From contig NZ_FONG01000003.1 of assembly GCF_900112845.1 (NCBI RefSeq), positions 310,001 to 374,000 of the forward strand: 64,000 nt of DNA, written 5' to 3'. The position numbers and the translations under genes were made by a program. The DNA comes from Actinacidiphila alni (GTDB lineage Bacteria > Actinomycetota > Actinomycetes > Streptomycetales > Streptomycetaceae). The first letter of the stretch is position 1. Every line of letters begins with the position of its first letter. Shown here one piece after another: positions 1 to 7,729 of this stretch. The notes beneath the pieces were generated by a model, which did not search any database, had not been told where the DNA came from, and saw only the letters and a list, made by a program, of their open reading frames with translations.

Positions 1-2
1 GT

Positions 3-2099
3 GGTGTCGGTGCCCAGGGAGACGGCGGGACCGGCGGGTCGTGGTCGGCAGCCGCACCCGTGGGGCGTGGGGTTCGGTCCGTTGGGCTGCACGGCGGGCC
101 GGGCGCGCAGTGGTCGGGTGGCACCGGTGCGAGCGGCGACGGGCGCGCCGCCGGACAACAGCCGTGGCGCGCCGAGGCGTTGGTGCGGCGGGTCGGGGAG
201 CTGCGGGAGGAGATGGGCGGGCTCGCGCGGGCCGGGGAGGCCGAGGCGCGGGTGCGGGAGATCGCCGAGCGGCGGGTCCGGCTGGAACGCGAGGAGCGGG
301 CCGACGAGGGAGCCGTACGCGACGCCGATTCCTGGCTGGAGGAATGGCCCGCCGTGCGGGCGGCGTTGCAGGCCCGCGCGGACGGCGCGGCCGAAGCGGC
401 GGCGAAGGCGGCGGGACTCGCGGCCGAGCTGGAGACCGCGCGGCGCCGCAGTGACGCGGCGGCCCAACGCGACCGGTTCGCCGCGGAACTGACGCACGCT
501 CAGGACCGGGCCCGCGACGTCAGGGACCGGGCGGCGCAGGCCAGGGAAGCCTGGCAGGACCTGCGGCAGGCGAGGATCGACGGCATCGCGGCCGAGCTTG
601 CCGAGCAACTGGCCGACGGCGAGCCCTGCCGGGTGTGCGGCTCGGCCGAACACCCCGCCCCCGCCCGGCCGGTGGGCCGGCAGATCACCCGCGCCGACGA
701 GGACGCGGCGGGCGCCGCCTATGAACGCGCCGCGCAGGCCCACGAAGCCGCGCGCCGCGAGGCCGACCGGCTCGCCGCCGCCTTGGAGGCGGCCACCGCC
801 ACCGCGGGCGACGAACCGCGCGCCCGGCTGGCCGCCGCCTGCGCCGTACTGGAGGGCGAGCACGCCGCGGCCGCGCGCGAGGCCGCCGATCTGTCCGAGG
901 CGCGCCGCGCCGTGGACGCCGCGGAACAGGAGCGCGACCGCCGCACCGCACAGCGGCACGCCGCCCAGAGCAGGACCGCCGCCCGCACCTCGCGGCGCGA
1001 GGAACTGGACGAGCAGCACCGGCGGTTGAGCGCGGAACTCGACCGGGCCCGGGCCGGGCACGCCAGCGTCGCGGAGCGGCGCTCCCGGCTCGCCGCACGG
1101 ATCACGCTGCTCGACCGCGCGGCCGGGGCCGTCCGCGACCGGGCGGAGAGCGCGCAGCGCCTCGCCGAGGCCGACGCGGCGCTCGCCGAAGCGGCGGCCC
1201 GGGCCGGATTCGCCACGCCCGCCGACGCCGAGGCCGCCCTGCTCGACCTGGAGCGGCTGTGGCGCGCGGAGCGGCAGGCCGACGCCTGGGCCAAGGAGGA
1301 GGCCGCGCTCGAAGCCGACCTCGCCGCGCCGGAACCCGCCGCCGCGGCCCAACTGCCGCCCGCGGAACCCGCCTTGGCCCAGGCAGCGCTCGGCGCCGCC
1401 ACCGACCGGCTGCGCGCCGCCTCGGCCGCCGAGGCCGCCGCCGCGACCCGATGCGCCGAACTCGACCGGCTCTCCGACCGGGCCGCCGCACTGACCCGGC
1501 ACCTCGCCCCGGCCCGCGCCGACTTCGACGCCATCGCCCGGCTCTCCGACCTGGCCTCCGCGACTACGGCGCAGAACCGGTACCGGATGGAGCTGGAGAC
1601 CTATGTGCTGGCCGCCCGTCTCGAACAGGTCGCCGCGGCCGCGGCTGTACGCCTCCAGCGCATGTCCGCGGGCCGCTACACGCTGGTGCACACCGACGCG
1701 CGCGGCGGCGGCCGGTCCAAATCGGGCCTCGGCCTGATGGTGGTCGACGCCTGGACCGGCACCGAACGCGACACCGCGACCCTCTCCGGCGGCGAGACGT
1801 TCTTCGCGTCGCTGGCGCTCGCGCTCGGCCTGGCCGATGTCGTCACCGACGAGGCCGGCGGCGCCCGCCTGGACACGCTCTTCATCGACGAGGGCTTCGG
1901 CAGCCTCGACGACCAGACCCTCGACGAAGTGCTCGACGTCCTCGACGGCCTGCGCGAACGCGACCGCGCCGTCGGCATCGTCAGCCATGTCGCGGACCTG
2001 CGGCACCGCATCCCCGCGCAACTGCGCGTCGTCAAGGGCAGGGACGGCTCGACCGTACGCATGCGGACCGGCGGCACACGGGCCCCCGCACCGGCCTGA
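3..2099 (+). CDS. sbcC: SbcC-like exonuclease ATPase subunit (5' end outside window)
   Basis: This is the C-terminal part of the Rad50-type ATPase that works with the SbcD nuclease on hairpins and DNA double-strand ends in the cytoplasm. The frame is open to the window edge with no upstream stop, so the Walker A half lies outside. Long Ala/Arg/Glu-rich coiled-coil arms flank a zinc hook CRVC at 627-638. The ABC signature TLSGGE lies near 1779 and the Walker B/D-loop run FIDEGFGSLDDQTLD near 1881, both typical of SbcC. The first 55 or so visible codons are odd: they are rich in Gly and Ser (GDGGTGGS, GGPGAQWSGGTG) where coiled coil is expected. sbcD would be expected upstream. Identity is secure. 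Confidence 0.92.
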   Translation, partial: GVGAQGDGGTGGSWSAAAPVGRGVRSVGLHGGPGAQWSGGTGASGDGRAAGQQPWRAEALVRRVGELREEMGGLARAGEAEARVREIAERRVRLEREERADEGAVRDADSWLEEWPAVRAALQARADGAAEAAAKAAGLAAELETARRRSDAAAQRDRFAAELTHAQDRARDVRDRAAQAREAWQDLRQARIDGIAAELAEQLADGEPCRVCGSAEHPAPARPVGRQITRADEDAAGAAYERAAQAHEAARREADRLAAALEAATATAGDEPRARLAAACAVLEGEHAAAAREAADLSEARRAVDAAEQERDRRTAQRHAAQSRTAARTSRREELDEQHRRLSAELDRARAGHASVAERRSRLAARITLLDRAAGAVRDRAESAQRLAEADAALAEAAARAGFATPADAEAALLDLERLWRAERQADAWAKEEAALEADLAAPEPAAAAQLPPAEPALAQAALGAATDRLRAASAAEAAAATRCAELDRLSDRAAALTRHLAPARADFDAIARLSDLASATTAQNRYRMELETYVLAARLEQVAAAAAVRLQRMSAGRYTLVHTDARGGGRSKSGLGLMVVDAWTGTERDTATLSGGETFFASLALALGLADVVTDEAGGARLDTLFIDEGFGSLDDQTLDEVLDVLDGLRERDRAVGIVSHVADLRHRIPAQLRVVKGRDGSTVRMRTGGTRAPAPA

Positions 2100-2125
2100 T
2101 CCTGAGTCCCGAATACGAGTGCCGG

Positions 2126-2572
2126 TCAGAGCGTCAGCGGGCGCCGCTCCAGCGGCGAGGAGTAGACGATGCTGGTCGTGACGGCGCCGAGCCCGGCGAT
2201 CCGCCCGGTCGTCTCCTCCAGATGCCGCATCGACCGGGCGGCGACCTTCATCACGAAACAGTCGTCGCCCGTCACATGGTGCGCCTCCAGCACCTCGGGC
2301 GTGGTCGCCAGCATGTCGTGGAACGGCCGGTAATTCCCGGTCGGATAGCGCAGCCGCACCATCGCGAGGATCGGCAGACCGATCCGGTCGTGGTCGATGA
2401 CCGCCGAATACCCGGTGATCACCCCCGCCTCCTCCAGCCGCCTGACCCGCTCGGTGACGGCGCTCGGCGACATCGAGACCGTACGGGCCAGCTCGGCGTA
2501 ACTGGCGCGGCCGTCGCGTTGCAGTGCCTCCAGCAGCCGCCAGTCGGTGGGGTCCAGGGAAAATGCGGTCAT
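2126..2572 (-). CDS. Lrp/AsnC-family transcriptional regulator
   Basis: This 148-residue protein has the standard Lrp/AsnC layout: an N-terminal winged helix (LDPTDWRLLEALQRDGR, then the recognition helix in SMSPSAVTERVRRLEE, about residues 6-55) and a C-terminal RAM domain of about 75 residues that binds amino acids or related effectors and mediates oligomers. An in-frame ATG at 2668 would add 32 residues without family features, so the ATG at 2572 is preferred; it gives the usual family length. It is divergent from the rhodanese gene at 2667 with only 94 bases between them, so it probably controls that gene and itself. The effector is unknown. Confidence 0.88.
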   Translation of the reverse strand: MTAFSLDPTDWRLLEALQRDGRASYAELARTVSMSPSAVTERVRRLEEAGVITGYSAVIDHDRIGLPILAMVRLRYPTGNYRPFHDMLATTPEVLEAHHVTGDDCFVMKVAARSMRHLEETTGRIAGLGAVTTSIVYSSPLERRPLTL

Positions 2573-2630
2573 GGTCGATGGATAGCAGGGGAAAGCCCGG
2601 CCGATCAAGCCTTCTGCAAGGGAAGACCAC

Positions 2631-2659
2631 TTCACGGCGGGGGAGGCGGACCATAGATT
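2631..2659 (+). promoter_or_regulatory. Candidate promoter for leaderless rhodanese mRNA
   Basis: A -35-like TTCACG (2631-2636) and a -10-like TAGATT (2654-2659) are separated by 17 bases. The -10 ends 7 bases before the ATG at 2667, and no Shine-Dalgarno sequence lies between, so the transcript would be leaderless, which is common in Streptomyces. The segment just upstream (CTTC at 2611, GAAG at 2622) may hold the Lrp site. Inferred from spacing only. Confidence 0.45.
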
Positions 2660-2666
2660 TTCGGCC

Positions 2667-3167
2667 ATGACACAGCAGACAGCGCAGCTCAGCGCCCCCG
2701 CCGCCGCGAACCCGGTCCTGCGCGTGCCCCCGGCCGCGCCGGCCGACGCCGCCGCCTACTTCGCCGCAGCCCTGGCCTTCCACACCGATGTGTCCGATGT
2801 CGCCGCCGCGCTCGACGGGGCGGGCCACCCCGGCTTCGTCGTGGTCGACACCCGCTCCACCCAGGCGTGGGACCAGGGACACATCCCCGGCGCCGTCCAC
2901 CTGCCGACCGGGCAGATCCCGCAGCTGGCCGCCGCGTTCCTCGACCCCGGCACCCCTGTGGTCGTGCACTGCTGGGGCCCCGGCTGCAACGGCGCCACCC
3001 GCGCCGCCCTCGCCCTGGCCGGCCTCGGCTTCCAGGTCAAGGAAATGCTCGGCGGCATGGAGTACTGGATCCGCGAGGGCTTCGCGTACGAGACGGCCGA
3101 CGGGCCGGCGCGGCGCGACGCCGACCCGCTCACCGCGCCGGTCGGCGCCGACGACTGCGGCTGCTGA
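2667..3167 (+). CDS. Rhodanese-like domain protein
   Basis: This 166-residue single-domain rhodanese is a putative sulfurtransferase. The N-terminal CH2A-like motif VVDTRSTQAWDQGHIPGAVH lies at about residues 59-78, and the active-site loop is VVVHCWGPGCNGATRAA with the likely catalytic Cys102 and a second Cys107. The tail ends in DDCGC, giving two more cysteines that could take part in relay or metal binding. There is no signal peptide, so it is cytoplasmic. It starts on an ATG directly downstream of a -10-like box (leaderless) and is divergent from an Lrp/AsnC gene, suggesting control by an amino acid such as cysteine. The substrate is unknown. Confidence 0.88.
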   Translation: MTQQTAQLSAPAAANPVLRVPPAAPADAAAYFAAALAFHTDVSDVAAALDGAGHPGFVVVDTRSTQAWDQGHIPGAVHLPTGQIPQLAAAFLDPGTPVVVHCWGPGCNGATRAALALAGLGFQVKEMLGGMEYWIREGFAYETADGPARRDADPLTAPVGADDCGC

Positions 3168-3169
3168 CC

Positions 3170-3190
3170 GGGGCCGGCCCGGCCGGCCCC
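3170..3190 (+). terminator. Hairpin terminator after the rhodanese gene
   Basis: GGGGCCGGC (3170-3178) pairs perfectly with GCCGGCCCC (3182-3190) over a 3-base loop, 3 bases after the stop codon. There is no U tract, as is usual for high-GC actinomycete terminators. Confidence 0.6.
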
Positions 3191-3202
3191 AATGAACCGG
3201 CT

Positions 3203-3286
3203 CGGTCAGCCGAGCCCGGTCGGTCGAGCCCCGTCAGCCGAGCCTCGTCAGTCGGGCCCCGTCAGGCGAGCTCCGCCAGCCGGGCC
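3203..3286. repeat. Six degenerate 14-bp tandem repeats
   Basis: Six consecutive units of 14 bases follow the pattern yCGTCAGyCGrGCC (the first is CGGTCAGCCGAGCC, the third CCGTCAGCCGAGCC, the fourth TCGTCAGTCGGGCC). They lie between the convergent rhodanese and GNAT genes and end 4 bases before the GNAT stop. They are noncoding and were probably produced by replication slippage; the length may vary between strains. Confidence 0.8.
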
Positions 3287-3290
3287 CCGG

Positions 3291-3815
3291 TCAGTCCGGG
3301 AGCGACGTCAGCTCGTACGCCCACAGCTCGCCGCGGTCGGCGACGCGTACGAAGCCGACGCGCTCCAGCACCGCCTGCGAGGGGCGGTTGTCCGGCTCCG
3401 TGGTGGCCAGCACCACCAGCACACCGGGCTGGCCGAGCGCCCACTGGCTCAGCGCCCGCGCCGCGTCCGTCGCCCAGCCCGCGCCGCGCGCGGACTCCGA
3501 CAGGTCGTAGCCGATCTCCACCGCGCCGCTGTCCGGCGGACCGTGGAACCCGGCGCCACCGACCGCCACCAGGTCCTCGCTCCGCTGGATCGCGAAAACG
3601 CCCCACCCCGGCCGGTAGACGCCGGCCGCCGCCGCGGCCACCGTCATCGAGGCCGCGCGCACGGTGCCGTCGCCCGGCACCCCGTCGATCCACACCAGGC
3701 CGGCGGGCTTGCCGTCGCCCAGCAGCGCCGCGTCCTCGGGAAGCTGCTCGCGCAGCGTCAGCCGGCCCTGTGTCAGGACCAGCCGTCCCCCGTCATGCGA
3801 AGCGTGCAACGTCAT
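3291..3815 (-). CDS. GNAT-family N-acetyltransferase
   Basis: This 174-residue protein is of the RimJ/RimL-like GNAT type. The acetyl-CoA loop is in ESARGAGWATDAARALSQWA (R/Q-x-x-G-x-G/A pattern), followed by the typical TEPDNRPSQAVLERVGF motif in which the Asn-x-x-S-x-x-V-L segment marks the fourth GNAT strand and helix. The ATG at 3815 is chosen over an upstream ATG at 3884 because the extra residues are basic and unlike the family. It stands alone, convergent with the rhodanese gene. The substrate (ribosomal protein, small molecule or antibiotic) cannot be read from the sequence. Confidence 0.85.
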   Translation of the reverse strand: MTLHASHDGGRLVLTQGRLTLREQLPEDAALLGDGKPAGLVWIDGVPGDGTVRAASMTVAAAAAGVYRPGWGVFAIQRSEDLVAVGGAGFHGPPDSGAVEIGYDLSESARGAGWATDAARALSQWALGQPGVLVVLATTEPDNRPSQAVLERVGFVRVADRGELWAYELTSLPD

Positions 3816-3929
3816 CGAGCCGTACCGCCTTGTCCAGGACCTTGAGTTGCGACAACGGAAAGCCAGCAGCGTATCCGCCCCCACTCCCGCGCGGAGGTGG
3901 GTGCCCCAGGAGGGGCACCCCTTGCGGGA

Positions 3930-5618
3930 TCAGAGGGCCGAGATCTCGGCCTCCAGGTCGTCGAGGCCGAGGGAGCCGAGGGAGAGGGCGGCCATGTGCC
4001 ACGCCTTGGCGTCGAAAGCGTCGCCGTGCGCCGCGCGCGCGGCCTCGCGGCCGGCGAGCCAGGCGCGCTCGCCGAGCTTGTAGCCGATGGCCTGGCCGGG
4101 CATCCCGAGGTAGCGGATCAGTTCGCTGTCGACGAAGTCGGCCGGCCTGCCGCTGTGCTGCCCGAAGAACTCCCGGCCCAGCTCCGGCGTCCAGCGCTCG
4201 CCCGGGTGGAACGGCGAATCGGCCGGGATCTCCAGCTCCAGGTGCATGCCGATGTCGATGATGACGCGATTGGCCCGCATCATCTGGGCGTCCAGATAGC
4301 CCAGCCGCCGCTCGGGGTCGGTCAGGAAGCCCAGCTCGTCCATGAGCCGCTCGGCGTACAGCGCCCAGCCCTCGGCGTTGGCGCTGACCATGCCGACGGT
4401 CGCCTGGTAGCGGGAGAGGTTCTCGGCGACGTGCGCCCACTGCGCGATCTGGAGGTGGTGACCCGGCACCCCTTCGTGGTACCAGGTGGAGACCAGGTCG
4501 AAGATCGGGAAGCGCGTCTTGCCCATGGTCGGCAGCCACGTACGGCCCGGGCGGGTGAAGTCCTCGGACGGACCGGTGTAGTACGGGGCCGCCGCGCCAC
4601 CGGGCGGCGCGATACGGGACTCGACGCGCTTGACGCGCTCGGCCAGCTCGAAATGCGTGCCGTCCAGCGCCTCGATGGCCTCGTCCATCAGGCCCTGGAG
4701 CCAGTCGCGCACCTCGTCCACGCCCTCGATGGCCGTGCCGTGCTGATCCAGGTGCGCCAGCACCTCCCACGGCGACTTGCCGGGCAGGATCTTGGCCGCC
4801 TCGGTGACCATCTCCGCGTGCAGCCGGTGGTATTCGGACCAGCCGTACGCGTACGCCTCGTCCAGGTCGAGGTCCGTGCCGTTCCACAGCCGGCACCAGC
4901 GCGCGTAGCGCTCGCGGCCCACGGTGTCGGACGCGCCCTCGACGGCGGGGGCGTAGACGTCGCGCAGCCAGTCGCGCAGGGCCGCGTAGGCGGCGGTGGC
5001 CTCCGCGGCGGCGGCGTCCAGCTCACCGCGCAGTTCCTGCGGGCCGTCGGCGGTGAGACCGGCGAACCAGCTGTCGCCGCCGTCGTCGCCCGTCCACTCG
5101 CCGAGCTGGCCGATCACCGTGGCCACCTGGCGCGGGCCCCCGTACAGCTTGCGGGACAGGCCCTCGGCCAGGGCGGCGCGGTAGCCCTCCACGGAAGCCG
5201 GGACGGCGCGCAGCCGGGCGGCGAGATCCGCGTAGTCCTCGGCGGTCTCGGTCGGCATCAGCGTGAACGCCTCGCGGATGCTGTGCGCGGGGGAGCTGAT
5301 GTTGCTCACCGTGCGCAGGTGCTCGTCGGCCTCGTGCACGGCCAGTTCCGCGGTCAGCCGCTCCCGCAGCAGCCTGCCGCAGCGTCGCTCCGCGTCACTG
5401 TCACCGCCGGGCCGTGCCTCCGCCTCGGTCAGCCGGTCCAGGGTGTCGCGGGCCAGCGCGGCCAGCGCATCCGCCCCCGCCGGTGAGAAGTCCGGCAGCC
5501 GGCGGGCGCTGCCCGGGGCTCCGAGGTACGTGCCGAGGATCGGGTCGAGTTCGAGGAGACCGTCGACGTAGGTGTCGGCGACCTGGCGGGGCAGTGGGCT
5601 GCTGGTGATAGTGGACAT
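3930..5618 (-). CDS. DUF885-family protein, putative metallopeptidase-like
   Basis: This 562-residue member of the DUF885 family is related to gluzincin-type peptidases. The diagnostic motif WYHEGVPGHHLQ lies in the middle of the chain and supplies the His-Glu...His cluster; a later NAEGWALYAERL segment gives the additional conserved Glu. There is no signal peptide or membrane segment, so it acts in the cytoplasm. Family members are mostly uncharacterised, and some process peptides. The ATG at 5618 is chosen because it opens directly on the conserved N-terminal region; the ATG at 5660 adds 14 unrelated residues. It is monocistronic. The family call is firm, the activity is not. Confidence 0.88.
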   Translation of the reverse strand: MSTITSSPLPRQVADTYVDGLLELDPILGTYLGAPGSARRLPDFSPAGADALAALARDTLDRLTEAEARPGGDSDAERRCGRLLRERLTAELAVHEADEHLRTVSNISSPAHSIREAFTLMPTETAEDYADLAARLRAVPASVEGYRAALAEGLSRKLYGGPRQVATVIGQLGEWTGDDGGDSWFAGLTADGPQELRGELDAAAAEATAAYAALRDWLRDVYAPAVEGASDTVGRERYARWCRLWNGTDLDLDEAYAYGWSEYHRLHAEMVTEAAKILPGKSPWEVLAHLDQHGTAIEGVDEVRDWLQGLMDEAIEALDGTHFELAERVKRVESRIAPPGGAAAPYYTGPSEDFTRPGRTWLPTMGKTRFPIFDLVSTWYHEGVPGHHLQIAQWAHVAENLSRYQATVGMVSANAEGWALYAERLMDELGFLTDPERRLGYLDAQMMRANRVIIDIGMHLELEIPADSPFHPGERWTPELGREFFGQHSGRPADFVDSELIRYLGMPGQAIGYKLGERAWLAGREAARAAHGDAFDAKAWHMAALSLGSLGLDDLEAEISAL

Positions 5619-5772
5619 GCGGCCATCCTGGTACGTGACCGGCCTCCGCGTCACCACCATTGTGCTCGTGATGCCTTACGCCGGTCGCGTACGCCTGACA
5701 AGGGGGCGTGCGCCCGGGCCGCGCGCCCTCCGTGACGTGCGTCACGCGCCGCGTTGGGGCCTCTCCCGCGCC

Positions 5773-6249
5773 TTACGCGGCCGGTGGCAGCAGCGGGCCG
5801 CAGTCCCACTGCTGGAAGATCAGCCGGGTCTCCACCCGGGCCACCTCGCGCCGCGAGGTGAACTCGTCGATCACCAGCCGTTGCAGATCGGTCGCGCCGG
5901 TCACCGCGACATGCACCAGATAGTCGTCGGGGCCGGTGAGATGGAACAGCGCGCGGGACTCCGGCAGGGCGCGGACCCGCTCCACGAACGGTGTGATCAG
6001 CTCCCGGCGGTGCGGCCGCACCTGCACCAGCAGCAGCGCTTCGAGGCCGCGGCCGAGCTTCGCCGGGTCCAGCCGCAGTTCGTGGCCGAGGATCACCCCG
6101 CCGCGGCGCAGCCGCGTCACCCGGTCGAGACAGGTGGACGGCGCCACACCGACGGCCGCCGCCAGGTCGCGGTACGTCGTCCGGGCATCGTTCTGCAGCA
6201 GCCGGAGTATCTCCAGATCCACCGGATCCAGCACGACGGAGTCGGTCAT
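5773..6249 (-). CDS. Lrp/AsnC-family transcriptional regulator
   Basis: This 158-residue Lrp/AsnC protein has an N-terminal HTH (LDPVDLEILRLLQNDAR followed by the recognition segment VAPSTCLDRVTRLR, about residues 7-55) and a C-terminal RAM effector domain (FHLTGPDDYLVHVAVTG is the typical ligand-loop region). It is divergent from the PLP-dependent trans-sulfuration gene at 6310 across a 60-base gap, an arrangement common in Streptomyces, so it most likely regulates that gene in response to a sulfur amino acid. The gap holds CGGGG (6266-6270) and CCCCG (6275-6279) around GATT, a small dyad that could be its site. Confidence 0.9.
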   Translation of the reverse strand: MTDSVVLDPVDLEILRLLQNDARTTYRDLAAAVGVAPSTCLDRVTRLRRGGVILGHELRLDPAKLGRGLEALLLVQVRPHRRELITPFVERVRALPESRALFHLTGPDDYLVHVAVTGATDLQRLVIDEFTSRREVARVETRLIFQQWDCGPLLPPAA

Positions 6250-6309
6250 CGGCCGAACGTAGCACGGGGGATTCCCCGTTCCGTCCGGTGGGCGTTCAGC
6301 CTTGGTGGC

Positions 6310-7527
6310 ATGGAGACGACAGCAGGAACGACCCCGTCACGGCCCCGCCGCACCCTGGCCACCGAGGCCGTGCACGCCGGACGCGAAGACCTCGCCGCCC
6401 TGGGTGTGCACGCCGTACCGCTGGACCTGTCCACCACCTACCCGTCCTCCGACAGTCGCGCCGAGGCCCGGCGCATCGACGCCTTCGCCGCGACCGGCGG
6501 ACGCCTCGAAGGACCGCCCGTCTACGCCCGGCTGGACAATCCGACGACCGCCCGCTTCGAGGACGCGCTCGCGCGGCTGGAGGGCACCGAGACCGCGGTG
6601 GCGTTCGCCAGCGGCATGGCGGCGCTGACCGCCTGCCTGCTCGCGCGGTCGGCGGCCGGACTGCGGCATGTCGTCGCCGTACGGCCGCTGTACGGGTCGA
6701 GTGACCATCTGCTCACCGCCGGTCTGCTCGGCACCGAGGTCACCTGGACGGACCCGGCCGGCATCGCCGACGCGATCCGGCCCGACACCGGACTCGTCAT
6801 CGTCGAGACGCCCGCGAACCCGACGCTCGCCGAGGTCGACCTGCGGGCCGTCGCCCACTCCTGCGGCACCGTGCCGCTGCTCGCCGACAACACCTTCGCC
6901 ACACCCGTGCTCCAGCGGCCCGCCGAGTCCGGGGCCCGCATCGTGCTGCACAGCGCCACCAAGTACCTCGGCGGGCACGGCGACGTGCTCGCCGGTGTCG
7001 TGGCCTGCGACGAGGAGTTCGCCGGGGCACTGCGGCAGGTCCGGTTCGCCACCGGTGGCGTCCTGCACCCGCTCTCCGGCTATCTGCTGCTGCGCGGTCT
7101 TTCCACGCTGCCTGTCCGGATGCGGGCCGCGTCCGCGACGGCCGCGGAGCTGGCCCGGCGGCTCGCCGCCGATCCGCGGGTCGGTGCCGTGCACTATCCG
7201 CAGATTGGCGGGGCGATGGTGGCCTTCGAAGTCCTCGGCGATCCGCACGCCGTCATCGGCGGCGTACGGCTCATCACCCCCGCGGTGAGTCTCGGCAGTG
7301 TCGACACGCTCATTCAGCATCCGGCGTCCATCAGCCACCGTGTCGTCCCCGAGGCCGAGCGGTCCCGCTCCGGCGTCAGTGAGAAGTTGCTTCGCCTCTC
7401 GGTCGGGCTGGAAGACGTCGACGACCTCTGGTCGGATCTTTCGCTCGCGCTGGCGTCACCCGACTCGACCCGCGCCTCGACCCCCGGCTTCCGCACCCCT
7501 GCGGAGGGAGGGCGCTCTTTCGCCTGA
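6310..7527 (+). CDS. Cys/Met metabolism PLP-dependent enzyme (trans-sulfuration family)
   Basis: This 405-residue enzyme belongs to the cystathionine gamma-lyase / gamma-synthase / methionine gamma-lyase family. The PLP lysine is Lys218 in LHSATKYLGGHGDV, the pyridine-binding Asp is in LLADNTFATP (Asp193), and the phosphate-binding SGMAAL segment lies near residue 101. The usual C-terminal SVGLED motif is present (RLSVGLEDVDDLWSDL). It cleaves or forms C-S bonds of cystathionine, homocysteine or methionine; the exact reaction cannot be assigned by eye. The ATG at 6310 gives the family length. The divergent Lrp gene is the likely regulator. The last 25 residues are a poorly conserved tail. Confidence 0.88.
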   Translation: METTAGTTPSRPRRTLATEAVHAGREDLAALGVHAVPLDLSTTYPSSDSRAEARRIDAFAATGGRLEGPPVYARLDNPTTARFEDALARLEGTETAVAFASGMAALTACLLARSAAGLRHVVAVRPLYGSSDHLLTAGLLGTEVTWTDPAGIADAIRPDTGLVIVETPANPTLAEVDLRAVAHSCGTVPLLADNTFATPVLQRPAESGARIVLHSATKYLGGHGDVLAGVVACDEEFAGALRQVRFATGGVLHPLSGYLLLRGLSTLPVRMRAASATAAELARRLAADPRVGAVHYPQIGGAMVAFEVLGDPHAVIGGVRLITPAVSLGSVDTLIQHPASISHRVVPEAERSRSGVSEKLLRLSVGLEDVDDLWSDLSLALASPDSTRASTPGFRTPAEGGRSFA

Positions 7528-7546
7528 CGGCGAGCGAGGTCTTTTC

Positions 7547-7676
7547 AGGGGCGCGGGGAACTGCGCGCTCAGCCACTGCGGTGGCGCGGCTTACAAACCG
7601 CCCCCAGCGGGGCAGACGCTGTTGTTTTGCGACCACCGGCCCGGTGGGGGCTCGTCGCGCAGTTCCCCGCGCCCCT
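7547..7676. repeat. Perfect 21-bp inverted repeat around an 88-base spacer
   Basis: The left arm 7547-7567 (AGGGGCGCGGGGAACTGCGC plus one base) is the exact reverse complement of the right arm 7656-7676. I recognise this arm as a dispersed element common in Streptomyces intergenic regions. It lies between two convergent genes, and the spacer can itself form short hairpins (GGTGGGGGC, ACCGGCCCGGT). It may act as a bidirectional terminator or be a non-autonomous mobile palindrome. Confidence 0.85.
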
Positions 7677-7729
7677 ATCGGGCACCCTCGTCCGCACGGT
7701 GCGGGTCACGGGCCCTGCCCGGAAGGGCA

